This document shows positions 12,301 through 26,099 of a DNA stretch of 64,000 nt, in pieces. The position numbers and the translations under genes were made by a program. A model generated the notes under the pieces. That model ran no database searches and was not told the origin of the DNA. It was given only the letters and a program-made list of their open reading frames with translations. The stretch comes from Calliopsis andreniformis (lineage: Eukaryota > Arthropoda > Insecta > Hymenoptera > Andrenidae), in contig NC_135071.1 in the NCBI RefSeq assembly GCF_051401765.1, positions 10,332,961 through 10,396,960 on the forward strand, in the 5' to 3' direction. Positions within the stretch are counted from its first letter, which is position 1. Each line of letters begins with the position of its first letter.

Positions 12301-13199
12301 TCTACTACTACTATGAATATAACTGCTCAAGTAAAATTTTTAGGTTTTGATCATATAAAATATTTCTAAATTCTTAAAGAATAGTCAATTAAATTCATCT
12401 TTATATTTCTACAGACGTTTCTTTTAAGAATAATTCTTACTGGTAAAGAGCATAGTGATATTAACTTTTTCATATTGGTAGATAGCAAGGTTACGCATTT
12501 AACTTCCTTTTATTCCTCCTGCCTTCGTCGTAGGTTTTATGTGTATATTAGTAAATTTTATTATAAAGTAATGTGTTAAATAAACAATTCTGCTACTATT
12601 TTACTATAATTATTAGTCATTTCTTAAAATATAATACTGTTTGTTGAAAAAAGTTTATTAATTTCACATATCGAAATATACAAAACATATTGGCTGCTAC
12701 TATTATTTAATAATTTCCACAGTAATGCATTACGTATTTACATATATATACTATAAAAAAGTATTACAAGATTAAAAACTTATTAAAGAGAGAAATGTAG
12801 ACTCCAACTTTTTTGCTACTTTTGTATTTTAATATAGAAATATAAAAATATGTAACCCAATAATGTCGACTATTTATAATTTTTTAATCGACGATTTAAA
12901 TCTAGTTAATTTGATATTTCTTTACAAAATCTTAATAGATTCGTTATTCTTTTTTTATACCTCTCTAAAAAATTCGACTGTTTCGACGTTGAAATATTTA
13001 CCTAAACATATTTTACAAACGTTAGTAAATTCCACAACAGTTGTTGCAAGTAGTAGTTTCATATTATAAAACAAATCTCAGGCATTGAAACTAACTTGAA
13101 TTGAAAATAGATATCATTCCCAGTCACATCTTCGAAATGATGTTATCGATTTAAGAATGAAACGTCGAAAAATGACGAAGAAATTAAAGCGTAAAAAGT
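9304..13199. other. AT-rich intergenic gap between SKA2-like (-) and MED26 (+)
   Basis: The first ~150 bp must hold the SKA2-like promoter. Past 9900 the sequence is AT-rich with only short frames, and I find no exon with family similarity. One fragment of a dispersed repeat is listed separately at 9743. Confidence 0.6.
9743..9875. repeat. Partial copy of a dispersed MITE family
   Basis: It shares 'atgtctgact.gggacttattc', 'cagatatatttcac.cg.atttta' and 'aaaacgaagc.c' with the core of the element at 41136-41535 and with 59803-59998. The ends are not recognisable here. Confidence 0.6.
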
Positions 13200-13541
13200 A
13201 AGGTATATGAAGTGAGCCACGAAAAGCAGAGATTCGAGTCGAGCGCCATTCGCTGAGTAGTGGGGATAGAAGGGAGGTGTGGTAACAGTTAGGAGTCTCA
13301 TCCAACCACGAGAGGAGCTAGTAGCATTTGCCTGGCAGTATGAGGCGACGTGGGGCTAGGGACGATGCATGGGCCGCGACTAGGAGGCACTTGGGAGGCA
13401 GGGAGGGCATGCGAGCGGAGCACAGTTCAGTAGTCGCCATTGCAAGTCCCCCCGTGTTCTCGTATTTGTGACATTCGTACGCGTGGAGCCGATTTTCCGC
13501 TAACCTAATCTCTCCGCGAGGGCCCTAAGTGTGCCCCCCCG
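13200..13541 (+). promoter_or_regulatory. CpG-rich MED26 promoter and 5' UTR
   Basis: GC and CpG content rise sharply from about 13190 and stay high to about 13870, spanning the first coding exon and the start of intron 1. An initiator-like TCAGT lies at 13427-13431, followed at once by a GCCAT box (AGTCGCCATTGC), about 115 bp before the ATG. The exact start site is inferred. Confidence 0.55.
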
Positions 13542-16500
13542 ATGCAGAGATATTGCACCGAGCTCACCGAAAGATTGTTGAAATCTCTTGACAAGGAATA
13601 CAATGTAAGTAGCGGAATGAATCCGCGATGCGCCGTCCGTCCGCTCACGCAAACGGCTATCGGGCCACTCTCGATCCCCCGTGCGCCGTGTGCCTGTACC
13701 AGTGGCGTGCGCGAGAGTCACTGAGAATGTAGTGTAGCGGCTGGTCCGCGTGTCAGTGAGTAATGCGTTGCCCTGTGTGTACGTACGATGCCAGTCGACG
13801 AGTCTTCCCTTTGCACGAGTGTGTGCACGTCGACGTAAACGCGTGTCGACTACCTGGAGCATAACCTCAATGTCACTACGTCGAAATGCTCGACGCCAGA
13901 AAAATCTCTTCGAATGCCCTTTCCCTTTCTTTCCAGCTTAAATTTCGTTACAACGGTACCGAGTACAATATTTACAGCTTGTACGCCATCCTCGTACTCC
14001 CATACAGTCGAGCCATTAACGTGTCATTTTTTCGCGTTTTCGCTAGTAAAATCGCGCTTGTGGACTTTTCGAAGTATTTTAAATTGTTTTTTTAGACCTG
14101 GCCCGATCGCCGTACCAGCGTTCCACGTTGCTTTTCTAATAAATGTTTTCATCATCAATGTCAATGAAATGTACCGTTCCTACCGATGTTTGAAAGATGT
14201 CTATAGGCACGTGTTGACTGTTATATTTCACGTTTGTTAACGATTTAGATTTCGGTATTTATGATCAATTGTACAGTTTTGTTAAGAACTTTAGTTTTTG
14301 GGATAAAATTTATATATTTCAACTTTGATATTGTAATGTTGACAAGCATAATTGGATTAAATAAATTGTATGATTAAACAGAAATTAATACCTTTGCATT
14401 ATTAGGTTTCTATCAATGATTTTGTATTAGTGAAGTATTTCCAAATTATTATAAAATTATTATAATTCTATGATACATGTATGAAGCATAATATATAAAG
14501 TATATAGTTTTTTTAAAATTAAAATAAAATTATTAAGTATATTATTATTTTTAATGGTAATTGTAAATTAAAACTTGTTTTTATATTGTTATGTTATATT
14601 TGGTTTCATGTTTGCATAACATTACATGCTATAAATATTTTTATTTATTATATATCTTGATGAAGGAATATAGTATGATAAATGTTATGGTTTATTTATA
14701 CATTAAAAGTTATGATTTGTGATACATTCGACTTTTTGTTTATACCAAAATTAAAATATTGATAATATTGCATCATATTTGATATAAAACCAGAATAATA
14801 ATTCTGTAGCTAAAAACCAACATGACCCAAGTCCTTTTTTGTTATTTTTCAGAAGAAGCAAAAAACAAATGGGATTACCTATTTCTTAACATAGTATTTG
14901 AAGTAGTTTATACTATTAAACTTCCTTCACTTGTAATGTAATTTAATTACTTATTATTCCAATAAAATGAAGAGAAAGCAATAAGACATTGTAAAAATCT
15001 TAATTTTGAAAAAAATGGACTTGGGTTAATCTAACTCTGAGGTGCAGAATTATGATGCAATGTTACTTCACCAATAAAATATCTAAAGTAATTTACACAG
15101 AATATAAGATTATAATGAAATTACGTTATTATATATAAGTAGAATTTTTAGAAAAGAAGTAAGTGATTAATATAATAAGTTTTAAAAATCCTTAGGTCAT
15201 TGATATGGGAGCTGTTGTGGATGTCATTACGGCCCTGGAAAAGACGACGATCACTAAGGAGGTGCTTGAGGTAAAATATTTTGTAGTATATTTATTTTAT
15301 AATGCTTATATGTATATTTATATATTAGTATCAGTTATGAGGTATACATATACTTTTTTAATTTTATCAAGTAATAATGAAAGTAATTTTAATTATATAA
15401 GGTTACAAGACTTGGAAAATACATCAATGAACTTAGAAGGAAAACAACCAACGACACCTTGGCTAAACGTGCAAAGGATTTGGTACGACGTTGGAGAGAT
15501 ATGGTTTTACCATCTGCTCACTCTACTCCACAACCTACGCCAGCTGATACAGCACCACCTGCTCTCAATGGAGCAAAACCACATAGTCCTGCGTTAAGAT
15601 GTTTTAAACCACAAAGCCCAGCTCTAAGAGGTCTAAAACCTCAGAGTCCACTATTGAAGGATACTACTCCTCTCAGAGTAAGTCATTAAAATTTTATATT
15701 TTTAAAGTTATAAAATTTTTGACTGATTATAAAAATCATACAGTTAATGTTTAACATGCTATTGATTGGTAGTAGTATTGATAAGTAGTATTGATTAGTA
15801 GTAGTATGTTGTACACTACAAATAAATATATACATAGATTAATAAACTATGTATAAAATTGTATAATCCCATTACAGGTGCTTAGCCCAACTCTATCTGT
15901 GCATAGTGATCATTCGCGTTCTCCTAATGCATCATCAAATAAACAGTCAATTACAGTAACCAGCAATCATAAAATAAATTCTGAAGTAATACCTGTACTT
16001 GGTTCTTCAAGTCAAAATCATTCTATAGAAGCAGTGCCACGAACTTACAGTTCAAATAAACGCCTTCGAAAAGATGAATTTAATGATCAACGCCCAAGTT
16101 CAGAATCGGTTACCGAAAGTGAACCCTTTGTTAAGAAACAACGCCTGAATGGAGAAAATATGAGTGGTAATTTAAATTTGCAAGTGCCTAGCCCCACATT
16201 TACAGAGCGAATCTCTGACCATTTTGTGGAGTCTTCCACTGATCCTGACGACTCAGGTCCAAAGAAACGTGGTAGAAAGAAAGGCAGTAAGTCTGTGAAG
16301 AAGCAACCAGTTTTAGAAGATCGTGTAAAAGAAAAATTAGCTAGTATCTCGAGGAACCCTAAATTAAAGACTACTCAAGAACTGTTGGCTGATCTACGAG
16401 CACGTGGCACCAATTCTAGCATTAACTCAAGTGCTCTACCTAGTCAAAGTGTAGAATCACCCAGCATGGAAGATATTCTGAGAAGTAGCAATGAACAAGT

Positions 16501-17071
16501 ATCCAAGTTCCTTCGTTGTACTCAGAACAATTCGTCCCATAGAAATACAAGTTCTGAAACCTTGCCAGAATGTCTGTTGAAGTCTACAGAAAACTCTCAT
16601 GATGTACCATCTAAGTGTCAAGAATCAAGTGTAGTGTATAAAGAAAAATCAGTTACGAATCTTCAAAGAAATCAACTGGAATCGCATCAAGATTTGACAG
16701 TTGAAGAAATACTAGCTAAGTTACCACCTCTAGATCCAAGTACAATAGATTGGAGTGAGTGTGAAACTGAATCAACTGAAGATCAAAATAGAACCGAGTT
16801 TTTACCTAGGGAAATTACTGCGGAAGACATTGAAAGGTTACACACACAGTGTGTAGAAGGACTAAATGGAAACTTCCAACCAAAACTATCATCTTTAACT
16901 TCTACTTGTAATGAAGTACCAGAAGCGAAGGAGCAAACGTCGGAGGTCAATGGTGTAAACAATGTGTATAGTCAACCTGAAGAAGAATTTCGAGAATGGC
17001 ATCAGATGCTAGCAAGACCCAGTTACAATGGTCAAATCCTTCACATATTGCCTTATGTTATTATTGATTAG
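13542..17071 (+). CDS. MED26: Mediator complex subunit 26
   Basis: Exons 13542-13604, 15196-15270, 15402-15677 and 15878-17071, all joined in phase 0, give 535 aa. Residues ~1-85 form the TFIIS N-terminal (LW) domain: LTERLLKSLDKEYN, VIDMGAVVDVITALEKTTIT, VTRLGKYINELRRKT, AKRAKDLVRRWRDMV. This domain binds elongation factors in the family. A Ser/Pro-rich linker has the repeated unit KPQSPALRG (near 15580-15660), then basic stretches (PKKRGRKKGSKS). The C-terminus ends EFREWHQMLARPSYNGQILH and ILPYVIID, the conserved Mediator-docking segment. MED26 helps recruit the super elongation complex to RNA polymerase II in the nucleus. Intron 1 is 1.6 kb and starts inside the CpG island. The ATG is chosen because it directly precedes the TFIIS-N domain. 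Frames starting in introns near 15205 are read-through. Confidence 0.95.
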
Positions 17072-20000
17072 TAATTTTATTATCCTATTCTATTATTATT
17101 CCTAAACTTGTGAAAAATCCCTGCAAAATATTAAAGAGATTGATCAATGATCAATCTATTAAACCAATTTCTATTGCAATTTATGAGAACTCTTTATTTC
17201 TATAAATGCTCATATTACTACCATCCTTATTATTATGATTCCCATTATTATTCTAGTTGGAATTGTCAATTTTTAATAATTAAGCATGTTCATTGCGTCA
17301 GACAAACATAAACAAAAATCATTTTTTATGATTATTGTTTTCAATGACGTTTTTTTCAGAATTATTAATTTTACTTTATTATTAATATTAATCATAATCA
17401 GTGATAAATTATCACCATCATTATTATCGTTATCATCGCCATCATTATTGTCATCAATTTTCTTATTATTGTTATTGTTGTTATTACCGCTGTTATTATT
17501 ATTACTATTACCACCACTGTCATCATTATTACTCATTATTATGTCATTAAAGGTGTCTGTTATACAAGACAGATCTATGAAAAAATATCTGAAGAATTTG
17601 AAGGACATAACAAGAGGCTTCTGATTTGTATAATATCATTTTAGAAAATGAATCTGTATTTGAATTTTGAAAATAACCTCTGAATGCTTCTCTTTTGTCG
17701 TGTGTGTGGTATTAGTATTGCTATCACTCTTACTGTCAGTAACATTATGAAGATCATTGCTATATTAAATTACTATAAAGGTCGATTTCAGGCTGTTGCA
17801 AAACAATTTTTCTTCATTAAATATTGCAGTCGAAAGTACTATATAAATAAATTTTTTTTTTTTTTAAATTTATTACATTTTGTAGCTATTCAATCTAGAA
17901 AATAAAATGTTACAGACTGTTTTTCTCTTAAACTTACCCCCAATTAGACTATCTAATATGATCGATTATTTCCTATAAGGTATATGAAATCCTTTTTTCT
18001 GTTAAAAAAAAGAGAAGCATGCAACTATAAATCAAATAGTACATTTTGGCCTATACATAGAAAGAAAAGTTATTTTGGAAATTATATTCATAACAAAATG
18101 AACTATCAATGAGAATGCTTGGAAAATATGAATAGTTATTTGCTATAATATATTATTTGGTTCATCAAAACAAATATTATTTTAAGATACACTCAAGAAA
18201 TGAATGTTAAATAAAAAGATATAAGAAGCAATGATGATTGTACCATGCAAAAATAAAATTAATATATTTCAATTACTTATTGATATCATACTTTATTTAA
18301 GAATTTGGAACATTTATGAAGATGTACAATAACTATCATACAACAAATAATTTTTTGTGTGTGGTAAAAGTAATTGAACCGAATATAAGGGGGCCTTAAT
18401 TAAAGTTTAAAAAAATAAGAAAATATTTGTCTAATGAGCTATTGTGTTTAATATACATACTTCTGATGAAAATGACTAAATTTGAGTATATGTTGTAAAT
18501 TTTTCTATTATAATTTTATTTTAAATATTGTCAAGGCAGTGCGTAAGTTTAAACATTTAAAACAATCTGTTTTAACAATTACACAATTATATTGATAGGA
18601 AAAAAATGTGTGAGGTGCAATGTCAAATATTCCAGTGCAATGAAATTCTGAATATCTCAATACTGTATAATTTTTGAAGGAAAGAAAGAAAGAAAGAAAG
18701 CTATGAGTTCGAAATGTATATCACTGGAAGGCATGAACACTGGAACCAAAATCTATTAACGTTTTCTATAATAACCAAATAGCATTATATTATGTAAAAA
18801 GGAAAAGAAATGTACATATTATGCAATTATATCGTGTATACTGGAAGCTTTGTGAAACATAAATTAGACAAGAAAATTTCTCATTTTACGCATGTTTGTT
18901 GCGTGATAACGATGATTACATTATGTTTTATTTCATGTAATTCACTTTTCCAACACTTGAATTCATTCTAAGTTTTCACCAAGACATTAAATTAAATTTA
19001 AAAAAAAAAAATTAATTTTACATAACAAACTTCTGTTCCTTTTATAAATCGAGCATTGTAATTAGTAAAAATAGTGAGATGTTCCCAAAAAATGTACATA
19101 TAGACTTCTATAGTTTCTCATATTAATTGATCATTTATTTTAATTAAATGGACTTGCTTTATCAGTGTATCATAAGTATTTTATTTATACAGACATTTAT
19201 GTACCTTTGTATTTAATATTAAAAACAAAAATTAATATAACTGAACATTGACTACACTTAGTTTCTGTACTGTTAAAAAAATTATTCTTAGTACTTTGTA
19301 AGTATGTAATTGAGTTTAAAAGTATTTTATGTTATTCTTAAAATTCAATCATAAATGAGATTAATTTAGTGGTTGGTTGTCTTGATTTGTGATAAAATCG
19401 AATTTTCATTTAGTATTAATTACAATTTATTTATCAATATTGACAAATTGTAAAAAATAGTAGAACTGCAAGTAAATTATTTTATTTTTAAAAACATGAA
19501 AGTATTAATCATTTAATAATTTATAACTTATGAGAAAAGAATTTGTAAATTATGAAAAAAGATGAAAAGTTGTATAATACCTCATTTATATTTTAAAAGA
19601 TAGATTTACAGAATATATTTGGTAGCAGTATTTTTATTTAGTACATCATCAGTTTAAACATATACATACCCTATATTTGCTATAATCATGAATTAAATAA
19701 ATTTATTATAAACATTAAAAATAATCATTTTTATACCAAAATTACTTTTAAATAAGATCTTGTGCCTTTTGTACTTCTATAATTCTATCAGCTTGATTGT
19801 TAAAAAGTTAATGTTAAAATATAAAATAAGTGGAGGTGGTTCTGATCAAGTAGTAACCATGTAAAATTTATAAAAAATATTCAATTTTATTTACTTATTA
19901 TTTAATTCCTAAATCAAATAGAACAAGTATCATGTAATCAAATTTCATTGATGATAGTACGTAAATAAAAATGATTTTATAATAAATTAAATTATGAATA

Positions 20001-20579
20001 TTTATTTTGATTGTCAATATAATTCAAATAAATAAAGAGTAGGTAAATTCAAAATAATTTGAATTATTTGCTTGTAACAATAATTATTGAATTTTTATAT
20101 TTTCAAATTTCAAATTCCAAAAAATTGAGGTAGTTTATATTAATGAACATAGGTTATAATAATTTTGTTTCCTTAAATAATCCAAAAAATTTGATTGATT
20201 AAAAATGAGTAAAAACTCGAAGAGGAAGTAAATTATTCATTGCAGCAGCAGGTGTGACAAATATGTATATACAGTTTAATAGAGACAGTAGTATTACTTT
20301 CGATAAAACTATTGTATATAGCTGTCAGTGGTCTTGATTCAGAAATTTGTATCAACATGAAGGAATTCTTTCAATATCAATTCTTTGCTGATTTAATTGA
20401 ATATGTGGAGTTGACAACAGGTTTGTCACATTGACACTTATACAAAATGAAACTTTAAAAAATGAAGAAGTTCAAATTAAATCTTTTTCGATACTCAATT
20501 CGAAAACTTGAAAAGGATCTTGAAAAATACAAAGTTATTTCGTATGAAGCTGTATGATCTTGAAACTATAGAATTTAGA
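17072..20579. other. MED26 3' UTR and AT-rich intergenic sequence
   Basis: No coding exon was found. The region has many AATAAA signals, so the MED26 3' end cannot be fixed. Low-complexity tracts are listed separately. A (GAAA)n run of about five units lies near 18682-18702. Confidence 0.6.
17220..17550. repeat. Imperfect (ATT)n/(ATC)n microsatellite in MED26 3' region
   Basis: The tract is made of ATT, ATC and GTT-type triplets. It gives an Asn/Asp-rich frame on minus (17273-17608) and a Leu/Ser-rich frame on plus (17286-17624). Both frames come from the repeat and are not genes. Confidence 0.8.
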
Positions 20580-21000
20580 AAGTATTCTTGATAAGTATGT
20601 GTAAGTGTCTACGAGGGGGCGGTAATAGCGACTGCGCAATCAATCGAAATAGTATGATACGTATGTGTACACACATGCACACATATAGTTATACGTAGAA
20701 GGTGGGGACATGCTTATAGTGTTTCTCCTTCTTCGTTTATTCCTACGGTTTTCAGTGACTATATGTAAAAAAATCCTATGATACGTAGTCGTGTTTAGGC
20801 CGTGAGCTATTTCTTTAGCAGGGATTAGCAAGAAAACAAGAGTGTTACGCGTATTGTTCCCTGTCCAAAATAGGCGCTTATGTTGCTGCATGTGAATACA
20901 TCCCGGTTTTCTGTTTTTTTTCATGTTTCGTTGTGCGGATATTAATATGTACCAGTGATATTTTCAAATAAATTTATCAATTTCGTTTATCTTACCAAAA
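20580..21000 (+). promoter_or_regulatory. Likely promoter and 5' UTR of the Ras64B orthologue
   Basis: GC content rises from about 20600, with a GC box-like GAGGGGGCGGTAATAG near 20612 and GCGACTGCGCAATC just after it. The region runs into the ATG at 21001. The open frame on the opposite strand (20640-20924) has no recognisable similarity. Confidence 0.45.
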
Positions 21001-22855
21001 ATGTCGAAGTCAAGTGACAAACAAACCTACGCGCAGACATACAAACTTGTTGTCGTAGGTGGGGGTGGTGTCGGGAAATCTGCGATCACAATACAATTTA
21101 TTCAAGTAAGTACTTACTTTTTATGGTCAATAGGTGTACATACTCATACGTACAAACTTACACCTATACATATACAAGCGTGCACATACACCTACGTATG
21201 TACGCTAAATTTGTACACTTGCGAAGATTCATGTTTATGTTTTGTTTATAGTTCTTATAACGTACAAATAAAAATTCTTTCATTATTCACCACATAAGAA
21301 AGTATTTTGTAAATAATATTCGAACAATAAGCCACTTACATTCAAATTACACGCACTTAAACATTGAAAAATCAGTTGATGTTCTATTTTGCACTGATTA
21401 TGTCATAGAGTAGCAAATTCATCTATTAATACATTTATAGATAGTTATGTGTATTTTCTATATTTCTTCATTTAAGAAAGTTAAATAGTATCATTTTGAA
21501 AAATTTCTAAGTTCATATTTGTTTAAAATGCAATAAAGTACAAATTTATATGAATATGTATGAATATTTATTATGTGTGTACAAATTGTATTAAATAGAA
21601 ACTATACATTATATTACAGTCTTATTCGCAGAAACATTAACATTTTTCAGAGTTATTTTGTAACTGATTACGATCCAACTATCGAAGATTCTTATACCAA
21701 ACAATGTGTTATCGATGACATCCCTGCAAAACTTGACAGTGAGTAGATAAATAAAATTATGGTACTATATGTATTTTATTTAAACCAATTTTGTTTCTGC
21801 AAGTATAACCACTTTTATAACTTCTTATATTTTATATTGATTTTCATGCAGTTCCATAATGAACCATGGGTTTATTGTCGTAAGATTATAATTCCTTATT
21901 TATTAAAACCAATATTTAATCATTAATTATGCAACTAAGATGATCTTATTCAATATATTTAATGCAATATTATATATGTTTGTATACTATTGGGAACTGA
22001 GAAGATAGCAGTTGGGTTTGATTAACTCCTATGAAAAAGCACGTAAAAATGACACAAATGCAGTTCTTTTATTGGCAGAATTTGTCATGCATTAGTTGAG
22101 GCTTGATATGACTCTAGTACTCTTTCTGCTCTTGTGTTATCTCAGTTCTCAACAGTGCTTGTACACATACATATGTAACAAATATGATACTATGCTTAAT
22201 AATATTTACATAATTTTTTAGTATTGGATACTGCGGGTCAAGAAGAATTCAGTGCAATGCGTGAACAATATATGAGAAGTGGAGAAGGTTTTCTTCTTGT
22301 ATTTTCGGTAACGGATCACTCATCATTTGATGAGATATCGAAATTTCATAGGCAGATTCTCAGAGTAAAAGATCGTGATGAATTCCCTATGCTTATGGTT
22401 GGAAATAAAGCAGATTTAGATCATCAAAGGATTGTAAGTAAAAAAGTAAACTTTAATTTAAGTTTTCTTTAATTTAAGTTTAATTTAAGCTTTAATTTAA
22501 ATTTTTAAGTATCTCAAACATTATCTGTATCTTAAGTTAAACATATTTACATTGTATATGTATAGAATATCTTGTTTATCTTGTCTTAAATTCGAGCCTT
22601 ATACAACACTAAATAGTGTAGAATGTACAGTATTATGAGAATAATAACTGCTTATTTTAGGTATCAATCGAAGAAGCTCAAAACATGGCTCGTCAATTAA
22701 AAATTCCTTACATTGAATGTAGCGCAAAATTAAGAATGAATGTTGATCAAGCTTTCCACGAATTAGTAAGAATTGTTAGAAAATTTCAATTATCTGAAAG
22801 GCCACCGTTAAAACCAAATTATAAAAAGAACAAAAAGAAATGCTGTATGTTGTAA
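21001..22855 (+). CDS. Ras64B: R-Ras2-type small GTPase (Ras64B orthologue)
   Basis: Exons 21001-21105, 21651-21738, 22222-22433 and 22661-22855 give 199 aa. Motifs: P-loop GGGGVGKS (20-27), switch [10 protein letters not shown] (42-50), switch [10 protein letters not shown] (67-74), NKAD (126-129), ECSAK (154-158). The tail is polybasic (KKNKKK) before the CAAX box CCML, so prenylation and membrane binding are expected. The cysteine before CAAX may be palmitoylated. The effector loop and the block [20 protein letters not shown] match R-Ras2/TC21 and fly Ras64B better than classical Ras. The family acts at the plasma membrane on PI3K and Raf signalling. The glycines equivalent to human Ras G12/G13 are unchanged. 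Intron 2 carries a small inverted-repeat element. Confidence 0.96.
21987..22157. repeat. Short MITE-like inverted-repeat element in Ras64B intron 2
   Basis: The left end TATTGGGAACTGAGAAGATA pairs with the right end, whose reverse complement is CTGTTGAGAACTGAGATAAC. Total length is about 170 bp. The interior has no frame. Confidence 0.6.
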
Positions 22856-23325
22856 ATATTAACATATCCTTAATTAACTAAATAATATGATATAGTCGAG
22901 TTCAAAGTGTAATTATAAAAAGGAAACATACAAAAAGAATTCAATAGTAACATTTACAAAATGTAGAAAATATGTATTGATAACTTTGAATTGGTAATGA
23001 GTTTTCTCTAATACATAACGCTACTTCAAGGAATTTTGCTAAAGCATATTAATTAATTATAGATAAGAAGTTATCTATACAAGTATCAACTAATAACTTT
23101 ATATATATATATAAATTTATTTATGTATATTATTAATGCACTGAAATCTTTTACACACTTAACAGAATTTAATTATTTTTTTTCTGTGAAAAATATGTAC
23201 AAAAAATTCAATTTCATATTCATTCATACATAATCAGCCATTCATACATTTAATAATATACTTGAAAAATCAACTTCGATTTATTGTAATCGAACTAAAT
23301 AGTTTATACAACATTGTACCTCTAT

Positions 23326-23545
23326 ACAGGGTGTTTTAAAAAATGTGGGGAACTCTCAGGATCAATTAAAAACTTTAAAATTGTTAAGGAAATTTATTTA
23401 TAGATATTTTCAATAACACTTAGGTTTGGAGTTATCCGCCATACTATATTTTCCGATGATACTGTTTAACACGTTTATACTCCACTGAAATTTAAAAGTT
23501 TTTGATTGTCAAGGTCATTGAGAGAAACCCCCTTTCTACATATAT
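23326..23545. repeat. Candidate transposon end with inverted inner arms
   Basis: It begins TACAGGGTGTTTTAAAAAAT, a typical insect inverted-repeat terminus. 'ctctcaggatcaattaaaaactttaaaatt' is mirrored near 23485-23530 by a segment whose reverse complement contains CTCTCAATGACC and AATCAAAAACTTTTAAATTT. The far terminus is degraded. Confidence 0.45.
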
Positions 23546-25435
23546 GTACGTACAGTGTCATCTTTCTATGTCAGTTTACGAAATTTTTATCGTGAGTTCT
23601 GAATGATATTCATCGGTGAACACGGCGATATATAGAATATGTCTACCTGCAAGTTTTGGGCGCTTCCTGTTGGTGATCGCGGAGATCGACTGAATATCTT
23701 CTCTAAATTGCCGATTCGCAAGTACAACCGATCACGCTTGATGTTACGTGTCATCACACTAGGTTACGCTACTTTGACGGCAACGAAATCGAAATTATGA
23801 AACAAGTATGAAATGTATTTTTATACAATTTTTACAACGAAGCTGTATATTTGATTACCGTGATTATGAATTTCTAAAGAAGCATAGAGGTTTCACCAGA
23901 CGTGTTTTCAAAGAAAATATAGAAAAGGAGATAAATTATAACATTTTTATTATGAACATAAATATTTGAAATTATGATTATAATTAAAATTCAGCTTAGT
24001 ATATGTTCATTTTTGCCATTATTATTTATTTCTCTTGTATTACAGTATGTGACACTACGAAACGATGACTAAAGCATTTCATGTATTACTCATAATCATA
24101 ACTATAAACATAAGTAGTATTTAATTAGTAAAATTATTAAGGAATACATGGCATTATACATGTTTATATTCCAAATGTTACAATAATGCAGCTGATAATT
24201 TATACAAAGATATTCAAATCAAAAGATATTTACTAACATTAAAACATAATATTATTTTATATTACTTGTTTTCTTCTATTAAATAATACAGGATAATTTT
24301 TATTATAAAAATGCAAAAAAAAATGCGTATTCGTTTTGGCAGGAATGTTCAGATGGTAACAAAATAATTTTACGCAGATAACCAGTACATTACATTTATT
24401 CTTTATTTAAAAATTACATACAAGTTTAAAATTAAAATATTTTATAGGTTTCTATATAAAATATTTATTTATATAACGTTATTACAAAATTGTTGAATAA
24501 TTCTTAGAGAAAATTCACAAGTTAGTCATCATTTTTATAATATAAAACGCAATGAATTGTTACAGTTATTTTGGAAATATTTTATAATTAAATTTTTACG
24601 ATTTATTACAAAGAAAGAAGGAAACTTTCGTATTTTCACTAAATTTATATGTATTTTGTATTTAATTATTAAATAAGTTATAAAGTATTTCTAGAACGCT
24701 TAGTATGAAAATTTAGATGTGCGTGCTGGCATGTCTGTCGTGTATGTGTGTGTATGAGGTAGAAGTTTGTGCATTCGTTTATGATTATACTAATGAAATT
24801 GATAAAATTGAATGGGGCCAATAACAATTTTAATATAAAAATTTTTCTAACTAATAGGTATGTTAAGCTTAAAAAATGATTGGTTGAAAAGTCTCGGCCT
24901 GTAATTTTTAGTACAAATAAAAGGCAGCGAAACTGTGTGTTCAAACGAATTGAAAATATAGAATAAAATTTCCTTTTTGGTACGTATCTACTACTCGATT
25001 CTATTTATATGTTAATGTTTGCATACACTAACGTTAATATGATTTAAAACACAATATATCTTTACGAATTGTTTGCTTTTTATAGTGTTAGAAATTCAAA
25101 CTTATTTTGATGTATTGTAGTATATCGCTTGCCCAGTAATAAATTGTACACTTTTTGACATTAACATAAGAACGATAACAATATAATTGTCTAAAAAGGA
25201 AGACGAATAAATGCAAAAGTATTTTTATTTTTATTTTGTAATACATTTACCAAATATATTTTTTATTTTCTCCATATAACAAAAAACATTTCATTATAGA
25301 TTATATTATATTTAATATTCGTACTTAGGTATATACATAAATATTCACGTAAGTATCGTCAGATAATTTAATATCACCATCTAATAATTAAATGACAGAG
25401 ATGGCTTTTGTACATACAACGGAACATTCACCCTA

Positions 25436-25565
25436 ATTTAGTCTGTAAGCAACCAGCACGTAAGGTGGTCAAACGGGATTCCCACCGTGGCTATTCTTAA
25501 CCAGACCAGGCTAATATTGAATCCGCTCAATTACTTCCAGCAACGCTGCTATAAGCAATAAATGT
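25436..25565. other. Unexplained GC-rich patch with short open frames
   Basis: About 130 bp of near-even base composition sits inside 75% AT sequence. On plus, after an acceptor-like CTAATTTAG, a frame runs SVSNQHVRWSNGIPTVAILN and on to a TAA near 25565. On minus, a short frame gives VWLRIATVGIPFDHLTCWLL. A GGTGG..CCCACC stem is also present. It could be a lone exon, a non-coding RNA segment or an old repeat. Confidence 0.3.
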
Positions 25566-26099
25566 AACTGTTATCAGTTTCTAGTTTTTGCGCTGTATCA
25601 ATGAACAAACAATTTTCTCCGCGTTGCATATAAATATATAATTTTTCGTTATTCCTTTTTGTTTCTACATTTTAGGTGAGACTACCACTATTTGCAAAGA
25701 CGTTTTAAACAAAATTAAATTTTATAATTAGTGCAAATTTCGTTATTTTATATATATATATTTTTCGCATATTTACATATCTATACAAAATAAGGTCTTA
25801 TTCCTTTTTAGATAACATGTACACATTTTAGAAGAAATTCTAAAAACTAAAATTTAGTACAAAATTATATCTGCAAAGTTAAACAGAATTATGTAAAATT
25901 GAAAAGTTATAAACCATATTTGCGTGTATCGATTTAAAAGGATTGCAATTCCTGTACACTCGAGATAAAAGGAAGCTCCCTTTGGCGATAAGAACACAAG
26001 CAGAAAAGAAATAAGGCTATAAAGAAGAAAAGTGGCCAGGTTAAAAATAGCAGTGCACATTTCCAAATAAAAAGTAATAAGCATCCTGCGGAATAACGA

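Noticed and set aside
13500..13862. 120-codon minus frame over the MED26 first exon
   Set aside because: It is a product of CpG-rich promoter sequence opposite the real exon; no family match.
15205..15597. 130-codon frame read as a separate gene
   Set aside because: It is read-through of MED26 exon 2 across its intron into exon 3 in the wrong phase.
17273..17624. Asn/Asp-rich and Leu/Ser-rich frames
   Set aside because: Both are translations of the ATT/ATC microsatellite.
25470..25500. Resemblance of 'acgggattcccac' to a large-subunit rRNA segment
   Set aside because: Only a dozen bases match; the flanks do not follow rRNA.
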